A stretch of 64,000 bases of DNA from Symbiodinium natans (GCA_905221605.1 CAJNDS010002130.1:201001-265000); one strand, 5' to 3'. Shown: positions 34,606 through 47,415, counted from the stretch's first letter. The notes: generated from the letters alone by a model not told the origin. Numbers and translations are program-made.

Positions 34606-35339
34606 CTGAGGAGCACGACCCCCCCCCCCCACACATCTCGAGCGCAGACTGGGGAGCGTGCCCAATCGAAGAAAGATTGCAATCGCCGTAGACGAGTGCG
34701 GCGTGAAGCAAGTCAAACTTCGGCCCTTTTCACTACATGAGAACACCACCATATACCACCATGGATTACAAGGGCACCCTCACACCTCTCTTGGTTTCTG
34801 CGTTGCTGCCACATGTTACCATGGTTTACTGCTAACTCCCATCTGCAGGATCCTGGCTGGGCAGCGTCCGCGAGCGCATGGCGTCGATCAGGTCGGACAC
34901 CGCCGCCTACAGGTCGGAGTCTCCGAGTCGGGTTCTACATCAAATCAAACCTAGTCAAGCCCTTCAACTCAACATTCAACTCAACATCCAACTCAACATT
35001 CAACATACTCAACTCAACATTCAACCTGCCAGATGTTGCGGTGCCTGGTCCATGCCAGTCTTCGTGCGTTCGCTGGGGGCGTAGCGCAGCTTACCTGCGC
35101 TTTGGTTCCCAACCTTAGTCTCTTTGGCTGCGGGGACGCACCGATGGCGCCGCCGTCTATCACGGGTGTTCGCGGAATGTTGGTCGGAACGTCGAAGGAA
35201 TGTTGCGCTCGGCGCATGCATTCCCCGCTCCCTGCGGAGGAGACACAGAAACACTTGGAAACACTGCGCGGAAGTCCCTGCAGCCAATCTCTGCAAGCAG
35301 GCGGCAGCGACGGCCCTCTGCATCAGCATCCGGGCCTCG

Positions 35340-35355
35340 CTCGCTCACTTCTTCC

Positions 35356-35396
<41 letters not shown>

Positions 35397-35499
35397 TTCT
35401 TCTACTTTCTTTCCTTGGGGCCAGGGAGACCCCCCGGCGCCTAGGCGCGCCCCGCTGCCGCGTCTCGTTGCTATTCTCTCTCTCTCTCTCTTCTCTCTT

Positions 35500-35541
<42 letters not shown>

Positions 35542-35545
35542 CCTC
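35340..35545 (+). repeat. (TTC)n and (CT)n tracts
   Basis: A TTC-rich run (35350-35405) and a CT run (35475-35540) give long open frames on both strands that are not genes. Confidence 0.9.
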
Positions 35546-36102
35546 TCTTTGATGACGACAAGGGAGGAGAAGAGCCTTCCCCTTTCCCTTTGAAGGAGCC
35601 CTCCAGTTGGGCGCCTGGGCCAGGAAGCCCTGCTCCGAGAGGACCGTGTCCACGCCTCACGAGGCACGTCACCGGGGCCTCACTTAGGGGATCCTCTGCG
35701 AGGCTTAAATGGTGAACTATAGGTGAAATGTAAGGCACCTGATTCCCTAACTTCAATCCGGGGGGCATTGATAGCACCTGACTCCCTAACTTCCTACTTT
35801 CGGAATTGGTGGGTAGGCCCCCTCAATATTTTCCCCCTCACCTCCTCTCCCCCACCCCTCGCTGCACTCTTTCGGGGGAAGGCTCTCTCTAGGGGAACAT
35901 CTTGGACCTGCTCTGGCCTCGCTGGTACTCGGTCTGAAAGGCATCAAAGTCAAAAGCAGCTTTCGACAAGGCGGCGGAGACCTCGGGCAAAGCTCAAAAG
36001 AGCGCCCGAAGGGCTCAAAGCGCCCAAAGCGCCTGCCCAAAATGCCCAAAGTGCCCAAAGTGCCTAAAGCCCTTTGAGAACCTTAAGTTTGAACAAGCTC
36101 AC

Positions 36103-36169
36103 AGTGCCCGAGTCGCCGCATCCTCTTCCGCACGGCGCAGTTTCGCAACAAGCGGCGGGCGCAGAAGAC
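36103..36169 (-). CDS. Short basic exon candidate upstream of the phosphatase
   Basis: A pyrimidine-rich acceptor ending in CCACCAG precedes VFCARRLLRNCAVRKRMRRL, and the open frame ends at a GT donor (CACT then GTGAGC). The segment is strongly basic. It lies on the same strand 1.5 kb upstream of the first phosphatase exon and could be its N-terminal part, for example a calmodulin-binding-like segment, but no family was recognised. Confidence 0.4.
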
Positions 36170-36749
36170 CTGGTGGCAGGGGGGCAAGAACAAGAGTGAC
36201 ATGTTCAGCCTTGAAACCGGACAGTAAGTTGAAGTGTTCTCGTGAGGAGTAAACCTTCCATTGCTTGTCAGGGACCGTTCTGTTCCCGTGTGTTGCGCCA
36301 CGCCGTCCGCAGAAGGGACATCACGTTTTCGCTTTGATCCTCAGCGGATGCATAGGTCATCATAGGTCATGGACCAATGGAGCGCTTCATGCTTCAACCT
36401 TTCTGCCGTCTGATGCCGCCGAATAGCAAAATAACAAACAATCGGCGATCTGAAGCTAGAGAAAACAAATGGAGGAAGCGACACGGAAAGGAGGACGGCA
36501 CTCGCGAATTCATCCGGGAAGCACTGGGCACGCCCTTGAGGTGGAACGGCCGCACCAGAAGGCCCAGCTTCGGGTCCTTTATGCTGCCGTCCTGGCTTGG
36601 AACCAACAACAACCAGCCCTCAACCCTCAAATCCATCCCGGACCTTCAAGCTCTTTCGCAATGTAGAAAGGCAGGGACGACTCGGGAGGCCCAAAATGGC
36701 CCATTGAAACTCATGAAGCTCATGTGTCTTTAGCCGGCACAGCCCTGTA

Positions 36750-39340
36750 GCCGGTGTGAACGTCTAACTCCCGCTTCGTGGCCTTCAGGACGTACCCGCG
36801 TTGACCTGATCTCTGCGCATTAAGCAACTCACATCGTAGTAAAGAAGCTTGCAATGCACCAGTTCCAAGCATCAAAACCCAACAGAAATTTCTCGACCTA
36901 AGTCACTGCTTTACAGAGCACCAGGCGTTCGAGACGCACCCAGTCGTCGTTCTCGGGACTTCCCAACCTCAAAGCGTCACGCAAATTACAAACTTCGCGA
37001 AAAAGAGTGCAGCCCACCGCCCGCACAACTGTCCGAGAGGCTCTTCGAACAGGAGCTCCTTCTCATGGCACAAGCTCTGCACCTAAGACCATCAGCTTGT
37101 GAGGATCGAGCGTGAAGGTCCATGGCATCTAACAGATTTGGAAATGGAGAAAACGTTGCTGTTTAGGAGGGTGGCTTATCCATCAAACTTCATCAACACC
37201 AGAAGATCTCACAGTAGCTAAAGCTTTGATGTCTCTGCCGCGCAACGGCTGCGTCCACGTCAGGCTCCCTCCGCACGATGACTCGGAGGACGCATACCTG
37301 CGCCAGTATGGTCTGAGAAGTGAGCGATATACCATGAGGCTTTCACATCATAGGGGGACGACTTGTATTGTGCCGATTGGCGGCGTTTACAACTATACGC
37401 TGATGGTGGTGGTGGTGGTGGTGGTGGTGGTGGTGGTGGTGGTGGTGGTGGTGGTGGTGGTGGTGGGTGGTTGTGGTTGGTGGTGGTGGTGGTGTGGGGG
37501 TGGGGTGGGTGGTGGTGGGTGGGTGGGTGGTGTGGTGGTGGGTGGTGGTGGGTGGTGGGGGGTGGTGGTGGTGGGTGGTGGTGGTGGGTGGTGGTGGTGG
37601 GTGGTGGTGGTGGGTGGTGGTGGTGGGTGGTGGTGGTGGGTGGTGGTGGTGGGTGGTGGTGGTGGGTGGTGGTGGTGGTGGGTGGTGGTGGTGGGTGGTG
37701 GTGGTGGGTGGTGGTGGTGGGTGGTGGTGGTGATTGGTCGCAACTAGCATGTCGTGCTGGGTTTATTGGGTTGTTTTTGCTTTTGTTTCCACAATGTCCT
37801 GGTGATGATGACATGCTGTTCGTGTGATCCTTATATGTGAGTGGCCAGCCCCAGCCGATTGTTGCCGCGTCTGAGTTAAGCGGTAAAACTCGGCCGCACT
37901 TTCCATGATGATGATGACTGCTTTCAGTATTGATATTGCCGCTTCCACTTCTTGCAGCTTACGTGCGTCATGCGGTTGACGAACGCAACATTCTCAGCGT
38001 GTTTAATCCCATGGCTCGTGGAGGGGTTTAAGAGGTCGTCTTATCCGAGCATATGAAGTTGCATTCAATTTCAATTTCAAGCCAGTCTCAGCACGCTTCA
38101 TCCAATGGCTCGTGCGAGCATCGAAACCCAATCCTCATCGTGGCGAAGGATCTTGCATGCAATTTCAATATCACTGTTGCTGTTTGCAAGCTATTGATAG
38201 CGATCTTCAATGCCATCCTTGAGCGAGAAAGCCACTTAATTAAGAATCACAGTACCGACATTTGACAAACCCACTGCCACTATACAAACCCACTACCATT
38301 AAAAAAAGAATCAAATTTGTTGTACATTCGCCTTGGCCCCGGCCGGACCCCTGTCTTCCCCCACGAAAGTCCGTGTTTATAAGGTTCCATCTTCCGTGGG
38401 CCTATGAATCCCTAGCGGCGGCATGTTCGGTGGCTCAATACAGTGGCTCGGCAGTTCAAGCTTGGGAACATCTACTTTTCAGTTTTGCTTTTGGAACCAA
38501 ATATTGTACATTACTGGAGGCAGCTGGTGCCCCTTTCTGTGACTTGGAGCATGGTGCGACCGCATGCGGCTTCATAGATTCGCATCCGGCTCGGCAGCCC
38601 CAAGGCTCGGCAGCCCCAAGGCTCGGCCCCCCTCGAGGTTTATAGCATAGAGTGCCTCTACAAGGGGAGGAATCCAAAAAAGAAGGTGCAGTCTGCCGAT
38701 TGGATATCCTGCCGGCCGACCGCCCCGCCTATCACCCTTTCAACCCATACCTTTCAAAATCATCTCAACTCCCGAGACCAGTTTTACGCCAAACAGTCTT
38801 ACATGAGAATCTCAGTTGATGACCTCCAAATACTCGGCCTTATTATTTAGAAGCGCACCCACCCTGCGTACCTTCCTCCCTTAGCCAAAAGTTTGCCAGC
38901 CCCCCCCCCCGGTGGTCATCAAAGAAAACAACACCTTCTTCAGCCTGCTACTTGACAACACGAAGAATGAGTTGAAGAAGCAAAGTCCTGACTGAAAATC
39001 GGAGCTTTTGCAGTTGAGGGCTATGACCCGGTCTTCTGCATTCATATTTCTTCAGCCAGGGCCTCCCAGACGCCCGGTCGGTACTCCGGACCTGTTGAGC
39101 TGAGGCCGCGCTGCTTCCTTTGGTGACCCTAAACCTTAGACCCTAAACCCTCAACCCCAAGCCCCAAACCCTAAACCACCTCTAGAGTCTTACGCAATCT
39201 GAGCCGGGACAGCTCCTCGAGCTTGAAAGCCTAACTTCGGCTTTGGGGGATTTCAGGCGGTTTAAGGGTTAAGGGATTCAAGGGCAAGGGGGGAGTTCAA
39301 GGGGGTTAGAGGTAGAATTTACCTCCCAACCCCCAACCCT
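36750..39340. other. No gene recognised apart from simple repeats
   Basis: Apart from the G-rich array, a few open frames on the plus strand (36849-37115 and 38262-38645) have some protein-like content but no ATG or splice ends that can be fixed. Confidence 0.35.
37402..37733 (+). repeat. (TGG)n passing into a GGGTGGTGGTGGTG 14-bp array
   Basis: About 25 TGG triplets are followed by ~17 copies of a 14-bp unit. The strand is extremely G-rich with many GGG runs and could form G-quadruplexes. Open frames here read only His/Pro/Thr or Val/Gly/Trp and are artefacts. Confidence 0.95.
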
Positions 39341-39347
39341 GACAGAC

Positions 39348-40719
39348 CTGGAACCAACTCGGGGAGGTCGGCGAGGTCGTCCTCCGAGCTGGGCACGTCG
39401 CCTCGTCACTTTGCAGCTGCAGAGAAAGGAGGGTTTAGGGTTTAGGGCTTAGGGTTTAGGGCTTAGAGTTTTGGATTTAGGGCTTGGGGTTGACTGTGTC
39501 TGGTCGCAGGACGTCCCCATAAAGGGCCCAAATTCAGGGACCATGCAACTACCACTTGTCCCATTCAGCTGCGAATAGGGCTGAGGGTTCAAGGAAGGTC
39601 TCTCATGAACGAGAAGGTTCATGGTGAGTGAGAAGTAGGCCTGCATTATCCACCTTCTTGGGGCCAGAAGTTCAGATACCCTATGAAAAAAATCCCCGGA
39701 TGGCCCCAGGGTTGCATCCTCTCAGCCTCATCTCTAGGCACCGCCCCCCCCCCCCCCCAAACCCCAAACCCTAAACCCTAAACCCTAAACCCTAAACCCT
39801 AAACCCTAAACCCCCCCGCTGCCCCCCTGCCTGGCCACACCTCGGACAGGTCATCCAGGCCATCGCAGGTGGGCGCCTCGCAGCACGGGGGGAACCGTAC
39901 TCCCCTTAGAACCTCAATAAAAATAATGTTTTTAATATCCTCTTGGGTTTTTTTATAAACAAAAATACAAAAAAATGTCCAAGGGAAGACCCTCGCGAAA
40001 CTGGGAGGCCAGTCCATCAAGGCGAAGATGGGTAAAAAAGTAGAACCGTGGCACGCGTTTTGGGCGAACTGCCAATGTCATGGACACACCTGAGGTTCAA
40101 GGTCAAAAAACGAGAGCTGTGTAAAGTAGATTGGGTTGGAGGAGGGGGGCCAAAAGGCCTTTTGGGACCCGTTTGTTGCTTTTTTTGCTGCCTCTTCGTC
40201 CGTCAAGTCCACGGCGGCGCCTCTCGAGGGCAGCTTTATAGGAGGCTCTGATCTCACTGATCTCACGTTGCAGTGCTGTCCTCTCTGAGTCCTCTGTCTC
40301 TGTGTCACCCCCCCTGTTCCGCAGCGTTCGCTTCACTGATGCGGACTACGCGAGTCTATGTCTAAAGTGAGCGGTGCAGCGTCTTGTCCTGCCGGCGCTA
40401 GGATGCATCAAAGTACTTGGATTCAAGTACCGGTGCTGACCAGACAAAAGCACAAAAGCCACAAGACAAGAACCAGGGGGTAAAGCGCAACTTCGCTTCG
40501 GTGTCCACACGGTGCCTGCGGCCACATCGATCTTCGCATAGGCCTTGGGAGAGGATACTGGCTAGGGCCTTTCATCCCCAAGGTGTCCCCTTGTGAAAAA
40601 GAGCACTGGGAACTCGGAACTCGGAACCACGCGGAGCGCAAAAGAGTGCAAACTACGCGGACCTTCTCAAGCTCATCGAAGTCGAAGATGGTGCTGGTGG
40701 CGGCCGTGTCGACGGTCAT
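39348..40719 (-). CDS. Unidentified acidic spliced gene, possible 5' end at ATG 40719
   Basis: Four exon candidates lie on the minus strand. 40719-40663 starts with ATG and reads MTVDTAATSTIFDFDELEK to a GT donor. 40313-40221 reads TETEDSERTALQREISEIRA and on to a GC donor, a coiled-coil-like segment. 39876-39841 reads APTCDGLDDLSE to a GT donor. 39401-39348 reads DVPSSEDDLADLPELVP to a GT donor. No splice acceptor is seen near the first one, so it may be the first coding exon. The acidic, Ser/Asp-rich composition is shared by all four. No family was recognised. Telomere-like repeats (39760-39815) lie inside one of the introns. Confidence 0.5.
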
Positions 40720-41209
40720 CGCAGCCCCGCATGAGAGCCCGGGTGGGGCCGTTTTAAATTCCGAGTTGCTGAGTGGCTGAGTGGTTGAAGTTGGGGGGTG
40801 GCTGAATGAAGGATTCATGCGGGGGCAGCTCAGGCTGAGTGAGGCTGAGGTTTTGCGGATCAGATGATCCTATGATCCCTGGATCCGGACTTGCCTCCAA
40901 GGCACTCTACTTCTGAGCGCTAAATACTGCTGCGGGGGGTATCCTGTATCAAAACTGCTCTGTGGGCAATGGCACTCGCTCAGGTGGTGTTCCAAAAACC
41001 CAAAAACAAGCGATGACCACTACCGGGGCAGATGCTACACTGAACCGCCCTGCCCGCCCCGACTTCCTGACCTCCCCACAAAAAACACAGCTCATCCCCC
41101 AAATCCCCTAAACCCTACACCCTAAAACCCCGAAGACCCTCAAGCCCTGAGACCCTCAAGCCCTCAAGCCCCCTAAACCCTAAACCTCTGAGATCCTGGA
41201 TCCTGGGGC

Positions 41210-44200
41210 CCAGGACTCCTCGGAGAACCAGTCGTCGCGGGACACGCCCTGGAGCGAAACGCGCGCTGCGACGGGAGGGCTTCTCTGAGGCAAAGTCAGG
41301 GTTCCTAAACCCGAAACCCTAAACCCTAAAAGGGTCGCGGCCTCCTTCTTGGGACGGACCTCCTCACCCTTGGCTTTCTTCTCTTCCTCTTCGTCCCACA
41401 TGGCGCGGACCTCCCAAGAGGGCTACAACACAGACTTCCCAAACTCCATGCTCGGCTGATGTGCTGGGAAGATGTGGCATTCTCGTACTGGCATGGCGTG
41501 AGATGTCGCAACTTCTTCAGCATGGGAACCTATGCTTTATTCCATCGTGCAGACTGAGTACATCGGAGCACACAAACACCTGTGGATCTGAGATCGTAAA
41601 GGACGCTTGAACATGACACGAGTAGGGCAACGTAAAGGTCTGGGTCGTCCTGACAAAGCTGAGTCAGGGAAATAAGCGTCTATAGTGGCACTAACCGTCA
41701 CCCGAGCGTGTGGGTTCCGCAGGCCTTGTCCATAAACACCTTATACTCTGAATTCTTCTCTTCATCAGGGACGACCATCCGGTCTTCGATCGGAATCTCC
41801 TTCGCGCCGCGCAAGAAAGTCTTCAAACATGCTTCCTCACTTCTCAAAAGGCGCGAGCCACGCATGAGGCTCATGGGACGAGCAGCTGCGTGCTCGAGAC
41901 ATGCCGGTATCAGAGTGTCCTCGAGCTGGCGCCGGCTGTTGGTCAGCATGTGGTCCGGCAACTGCACAGAAAGCAGGGGAGGGCGGGTGCTCGAAAGACG
42001 AGCGAGAAGCAAAAAGCAGTCGAAAACCAAGAACCAACACAAATCTTCCCCAAGGAATCCCACCAAAACAAGTCCCCAGCATGTCCCGAAAACAGCCCAG
42101 AAAAGCCCCCCCCCCCCACCCCATCCCACTCAGCTGTGAACCTGGAAGTTGGCCAGCTCGGGCATCTTCGGCAGCACGTCACGCCACTCCTCTCACTTCT
42201 CAGCACTTGCACCCAGGCGAGATGGGGACTTTCTTGCGAGAGATGTCTCGGAAGACCTAAAAAAACTCTTCCACCCCTTTTGAACCCTAAAACCCCCCTT
42301 TTTGTTGGGTCTTGGGGCTTAGGGCCCAAGGGCTGAGGGCTTGGGGCCTCAACATCCTCCAAACCCTGCGCCAGCCTCCTCATCGCCAAAGTCAATGGTG
42401 TACCTGAGAGAGCCGGAGCTTCTGTTCGGGACAGGGTTCGAAAAAGATGTATCACATATTGCATAGTATATAGTATGTGGAATGTTACAATTCTACTATA
42501 AGTACTTATGTTACTCGTTTACTCATGTACGTCTTGACCCTTTTTTTACCTAATTTGTTTCATGTAGCAGCTCACCTGAATCTGAGTCCCGAAAGCCTCG
42601 GGACCGAACAGTGGCAGCTAGGGCCGGCACTCCACACCCCAGTCTTTTACCTGGACCACAAGGGTGTTTCCGAAGTTGGGGCGGGTACCTTGTTGGGGTC
42701 CCTACTATCAGGGAATGCTACTCTTTGGGTTTCTATGTTAGGGGTCCCCTATTGTCGTAAACCCCCACAAGGATTGCAGGGACCAGAAGAGAGCTAACCA
42801 AGAATTCCTGGCAGGCTCTTCCCAGAGCAACGGCTCGGCATTTGAAAAGGGGGAGGAGTCTAAAGCGCACCTGCCGGTTGAAGCGGATCGTGGGGTCCGT
42901 GTAGAGCTCCGGAACGGTGGCCTCGAAGTACCTCTCCGCACGTGAAAATCTGACAAAAACCCCCCCGGCCACAGGAAGCCCTGGCTGCCTTCCTAAGTGG
43001 TAGCCTCTTCGGCAGGCTCGTATCTTGCCACGTGTAGCATAACATGAAGCCAACCAAGCTCAAGCACAAGCAGCCACAAGCGTGCATGCCAAAATCAAGT
43101 AACACTCTGCAACAACACAGAAAAAGTCGTGAGAAAGGGTTTCCAGTCGTGCGAAAAAAACACAGAAATCGAGCACAAAGACACTCATGCGAATTCAGAG
43201 GCTTGAGGCTCAACCATGCAAGCGCTTTGAAAAGGGGGCGGTCCGAGTTTTTTGGCGATGCTAAGCCTTCTATGGCTCTATGGCACAGGGGCGTCTCTCA
43301 GTCGGACTGAAGGATCCGCGCATTCGGGACCTGCAGGTGAGCAAGCGGCTGCTTCAAAACCTCCACAAGGAATGCTGTGTGGCCCGCTTGGCCAAGCAAT
43401 TGAAGGAACGTCCAGTCTGAAACCCACCAAAGCTTCTACCAGGGGCCCTGCAACACTTCTACCCGTCGCCTCTTCGACATGCTTGCCCGCGGAGATCACG
43501 GGGATCCGTAGGGTTGCAGGTGCGGCAGAACGCCTAACATAGGCACAGCTTGTCACTTGTCAGCTTGTTTTTTTCAGAAGATTTTCACAGGAGGTCTAAA
43601 GCGGCTATAAAGGGCACAAAAAACCCGGCAGCTGAAGCACGCGGACGCAGAGAGTTCACCATAGGATGCTCTCAAGGAGGCACAGAAGGCCGCAAGCGTG
43701 GCTACGTGGGGGCTTTTGAGCGCCGGACTCTACAAGGTAGCCCAGGCAGAAGGCCCTTCCAACCTTTTCAGCAGAAGTTGCTGGCGGACCCTTGCAGGAA
43801 GGGCTGCTGGGCCTGTCCTAGATGCAGAGGGCCAGGCTCCAGGCTCTCACGTGAGCACACCAAGGGTTTAGGGTTTAGGGCTTAGGGTTCAGGGTTCAGG
43901 GTTTAGGGTTTCGGGTTGAAAAAGACTGCTGGCCTCCCCATTACTTCTCTTGGCAAACCACCGGCCTCCTCCATGGTCTTCTCCACGATGGGCTGCCACC
44001 CTCGCCGCTGGACCATCCCTGGAAGGCCACCATAAGCAACCCCACGGGAGCTCCCAAATCCCTACATCCCCAAATGTTGCCTGAAGCCCCAAAAACCACT
44101 CGAAAAACCCCCCTAAACCCCTACACCTTCCAAGAAGAAGACCCTAAACCCTCAACCCCCCTCAACCCCCCTCAGCCCTCCTCAAAACCCCCCCTCAACC

Positions 44201-45966
44201 CCCCTCCCAACCCCCCCCGATGCCCCGCAAACCCCCCCCCCCCCAAAGAGCCGAGAAGGGCCGCGCCTCGCGCCGATCGCGCAACGAGAGCCGTGAGGAT
44301 GCGATTGGACCTCAGGGTTTCGGGCCTCGAGGGGCTTAGGGGCTTAGGGGCTTAGGGGGGTTTAGGGACTTCAAGGGGAGGAAGGTTTGAGTTCAGGGTT
44401 AAGGTGTTTGGCTGGGAGGTTCGGGGTGGAGCATTGAGGGGTTTTGGGGTTTAGGGGAAGGGAAACCCAGCAAGGCTCGAGAGGGTGCTGTCAGGGCTCG
44501 GAGTGTCGCACGTTGCTTTTCAGCAGCTTGTGTGCGCCTGCGCTGGGCAACCCTGCAGTCTGCTGCCCACCACGGTGCGGGAGCGGCGAATTACGTTGAC
44601 CTGGCAAAAGGCTCACAAGAGGAGTTCCTCCATGTCTTGGTCCATGTCCATGATGCTGTGCACGTGCCGTTGTGTCGCTGGCATTGTTCTCAAGGTCTCA
44701 TCGAAGAGAAACGGTGCTGTGAGAGACGCGCGTCTGCCAAATCTGCGCCCGAGAATGGGGGTCGGAAGATCACGCACATAAACGGATCAGGCGACCCGAC
44801 AGCAGACAGACGGTGTTCATATTTGTTCTTACTGCTTGAGGAGAACTTCCTTCCTTGCGAATCGCAGCAGAAGACATCAGGACACCCTCACGGCCCTCAC
44901 AGGACTACCCAACACGATCCCTGCAGAACTCCCCGACCCAGATCCGCCGGCGGGGCCAGCGTTCCGGCAATGCCCTTCAAGGGCACCGACTGCAGAAGCA
45001 CCCAGCTGTCCTAGACGTGGGAGAGTGAAGGATCTAAGGATCTCAGGGAACATATGATGGGTTTAGGGTATAGGTGTTCAGGGTCTTCTGGCTTCGGAGT
45101 AGCGGCCGTGGGAAACCTGCACAGGGTGGGGACCCTGAATCCCAACACGCTGCACTTCCCCCAAAGGCCTTCAGAAACCCCGACGCCCCGAAGCTCTGAA
45201 CCCTGAACCCTCCACCGTTTCAGTCAGCTCGAGGCGGGCTCCTCGTCGTCCCAGCGCCTCGCGATGGACCGGGTGTAGGGCTTAGGGGTTTCAGAGTTTA
45301 GGGTTTAGGGTTTAGAGGGCCAAAGGGGTTTCAGTTTTCGAGCTTGGTATGCTTTAAGAGCTCTGACCATCCCGACTGCGCCGCCTCTTCCGAACCGTGC
45401 CACCGTGCCCCATGCCCCTCGGCGGCAGCCAACCCCCCCCCCCCCTCCGCATGATTCTATATATATATATATATATATATAGATAGATAGATGTAAATGG
45501 TAATCCTAATCATGATCATCGCTCTCGTAGAACGATCATAACCACAGCCATGAACATAACAGGTACAAGTACAAGTCAAATCGCAAGTGCAACGATCATG
45601 ATACTTGCAGTGGTTCTAGTTTAACGACCGACGACTAAGAAGAACAAAAAAGTATAGATTAAGAGACAAACCTCAAAAAACAGTAGGCAATAGCCAACAA
45701 TGTTCGTCATCATGTCCTTTGTGCTCAAACTACACGAAAGCAACAAACGAACCAATACGTTCGTTAAGTGATGATGGCAATGACGAAGATGGCGGATCTT
45801 GAAGATGACGATGGTAACGATGGTGACGATGACCACAGAGATTGCGACGACAATGATTGGCCTGACACGATGACGACGACGATGGGCTCTGAAGACCCGG
45901 GGCGCGCACCCGTAGAAGCGGAGCACCAGCATCGCCTTGGACATTGTCAGCACGTCCTCCACGGGG
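41210..45966 (-). CDS. Unidentified spliced gene, at least nine exon candidates
   Basis: Candidates on the minus strand are 45966-45910 (PVEDVLTMSKAMLVLRFY), 44018-43966 (MVQRRGWQPIVEKTMEE), 42933-42871 (RYFEATVPELYTDPTIRFNR), 42403-42357 (YTIDFGDEEAGAGFG), 42256-42213 (VFRDISRKKVPISP), 42189-42142 (EWRDVLPKMPELANFQ), 41961-41698 (LPDHMLTNSRRQLEDTLIPA onward, to a TGA), 41410-41342 (RAMWDEEEEKKAKGEEVRPK) and 41284-41210 (GVSRDDWFSEESW). The 42142/41961 junction is a 180-nt GT-AG intron joined in phase 0. Several others end at GC donors in phase 0. Not every junction phase matches, so the list may mix two genes or miss exons. No family was recognised. Telomere-like repeats separate several exons. 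Confidence 0.5.
42683..42752. repeat. Member of a short interspersed family (GGTACCTTSTTGGGGTCC)
   Basis: Similar sequence lies at 5641-5730, 7680-7703 and 62255-62310, with the shared order GGTACCTT, TTGGGGTCC, an AT-rich step, AGGGA, CCTA and TTTGGGGG. No coding capacity. Confidence 0.5.
44559..44694 (+). CDS. Plus-strand exon candidate, unknown protein
   Basis: The acceptor AACCCTGCAG is followed by a 45-codon frame containing ANYVDLAKGSQEEFLHVLVH that ends at a GT donor (CAAG then GTCTC). The residue mix (helix-rich, two Trp/Cys/His-rich turns at the end) is protein-like. It lies on the opposite strand inside a presumed intron of the minus-strand gene, so one of the two may be wrong. No family was recognised. 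Confidence 0.4.
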
Positions 45967-46495
45967 CTGAGGTTGCTAAGGAACTTACACTACCATAATA
46001 TGAGGACTTGGGGTTGAACAAAATCACATGGCTTCCGGACTATGGCAATCATAGTCGAAGATCCTCAGCACCCAGGAAACGAACGAGAAGAGTCTCTTGT
46101 TCCCCCCCTGTTCTTAACCCTAGAGACCTTGAACCCAGGGGGCTTCAAAGAACGAACGTTCGAGGTCGCGCCCTTTCCCGAAACTCGGCAAGCCGAACAT
46201 TCCTAAACCCCGAAGCCTACTGGTGAACCCTGAACCCTAAGCCACAAAGTATACTGGGATTTGCGGTTGAGAGGTTTTTAGGGATCCAGCGGTCGAGGGC
46301 CTACAGGTTAACCAGGTTTCGAGGTTTCGGAACATGGAGAGCAAATTTTGTTGACGGTTTCTCTCTTCTTGGCTTTTGGTCCCAAACCCTGCTATCAACT
46401 CCTAAGAAGCTGTTCCCCTAAACCCCAACTACTAAACCCTAAACCCTAAACCCTTCTGACCCCAAACCCTACATGTCCTTCGGCTCCTGGAGAGC

Positions 46496-46528
46496 CTGAG
46501 ACGGTTTCCTCTTCTTCCTCGGCACGGA
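46496..46528 (-). CDS. Micro-exon candidate with basic cluster
   Basis: The acceptor GTATTGAAG is followed by SVPRKKRKPSQ, 11 codons in phase 0, to a GC donor. Reading on to a GT donor at 46472 adds ALQEPKD. The PRKKRKP stretch resembles a nuclear-localisation signal. It may be an upstream exon of the minus-strand gene below it. Confidence 0.35.
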
Positions 46529-46604
46529 CTTCAATACCCCGTCGTGGAGCACATCTGGCCGCTACGGCTGACAGAGTCAGAGTGCCCAGGCTCATCAGAT
46601 TCAA

Positions 46605-46692
46605 TTTGGGATGTTCCCCAGGGAATCATGGTACCCCCCCTCCTATGAGAATACCTATCAAGGACTGTTAGTATAAGGGGGAACATCCCAAG
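46605..46692. mobile_element. Second copy of the GGGATGTTCCCC MITE-like family
   Basis: The right end (GGACTGTTAGTATAAGGGGG then AACATCCCAA) matches the 47314-47415 element. The left end matches only over TTGGGATGTTCCCC and then differs. Confidence 0.7.
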
Positions 46693-47313
46693 ATTGTTTG
46701 CTGGCCACTGGCCATGGCCGAACCGGGGAAAACAAGCAACGAGCTGGAAGGGTTGAGGGCTTTAGGGTCTAGGGCTTCCACTTGAGGCGTGTCTGAGGTC
46801 AGAACGCTTTGGTCTTGCCCTTGCCCTGGCCTGCATCAAGCACTGGTCAGTAGCCGAGGCTGGAACTCGGGGGCGCTTTGGTCAGATCCATGTTGATCCA
46901 CCGTTTAGGGGTACCGGGCCCCTTTGTTGAGGGGTAAAAAAGTGGAACTGGAGGCACTGATGGTTAATCAAGCCCACACCAAAAACTCAATGGATGCCCC
47001 CCCCCCCCCCCCAAAGTCCCCAACCCTCAAGGGCTTGGGGGCTTAGGGCTTAAGGGTCTGAACCTTCGGGTTTAGGGCTTCAGGCTAAGGCTTTTTAAAG
47101 CTTAGGGGGTGGAGTGCTTTAGGGCTTCAGGGCTTCAGGGCAACCCTCCCCTTCTCAGCCTCCCTCCTGGCGAGGCTCAGCCTGGTCACAGGGTTCAGGG
47201 CTTCGGGTTTGGGTTTAGGGCTCAGGGTGAACCAAAACTGTTAGCCTTTAAGATTCGTGCTCGGTGTTCCTAACCTCAGACAAAGTCTTGGTAGCCAGCA
47301 ACCCTACTATAAC

Positions 47314-47415
47314 TTGGGATGTGCACCCCTTATACTAACAGTCCTGGATAGGGAATATAACAGGGGGTACGATAATCCCCAGTAAGGACTGTTAGTACAA
47401 GGGGGAACATCCCAA
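47314..47415. mobile_element. MITE-like element, ~100 bp, ~32-bp terminal inverted repeats
   Basis: TTGGGATGTGCACCCCTTAT followed by ACTAACAGTCCT at the left is matched inverted by AGGACTGTTAGTACAAGGGG and GAACATCCCAA at the right. A relative lies at 46605-46692. Confidence 0.75.

Noticed and set aside
37226-37827. Several His/Pro/Thr- or Val/Gly/Trp-rich open frames
   Set aside because: They come from the TGG and 14-bp arrays; codons are monotonous, unlike the Thr runs at 1.8-2.5 kb.
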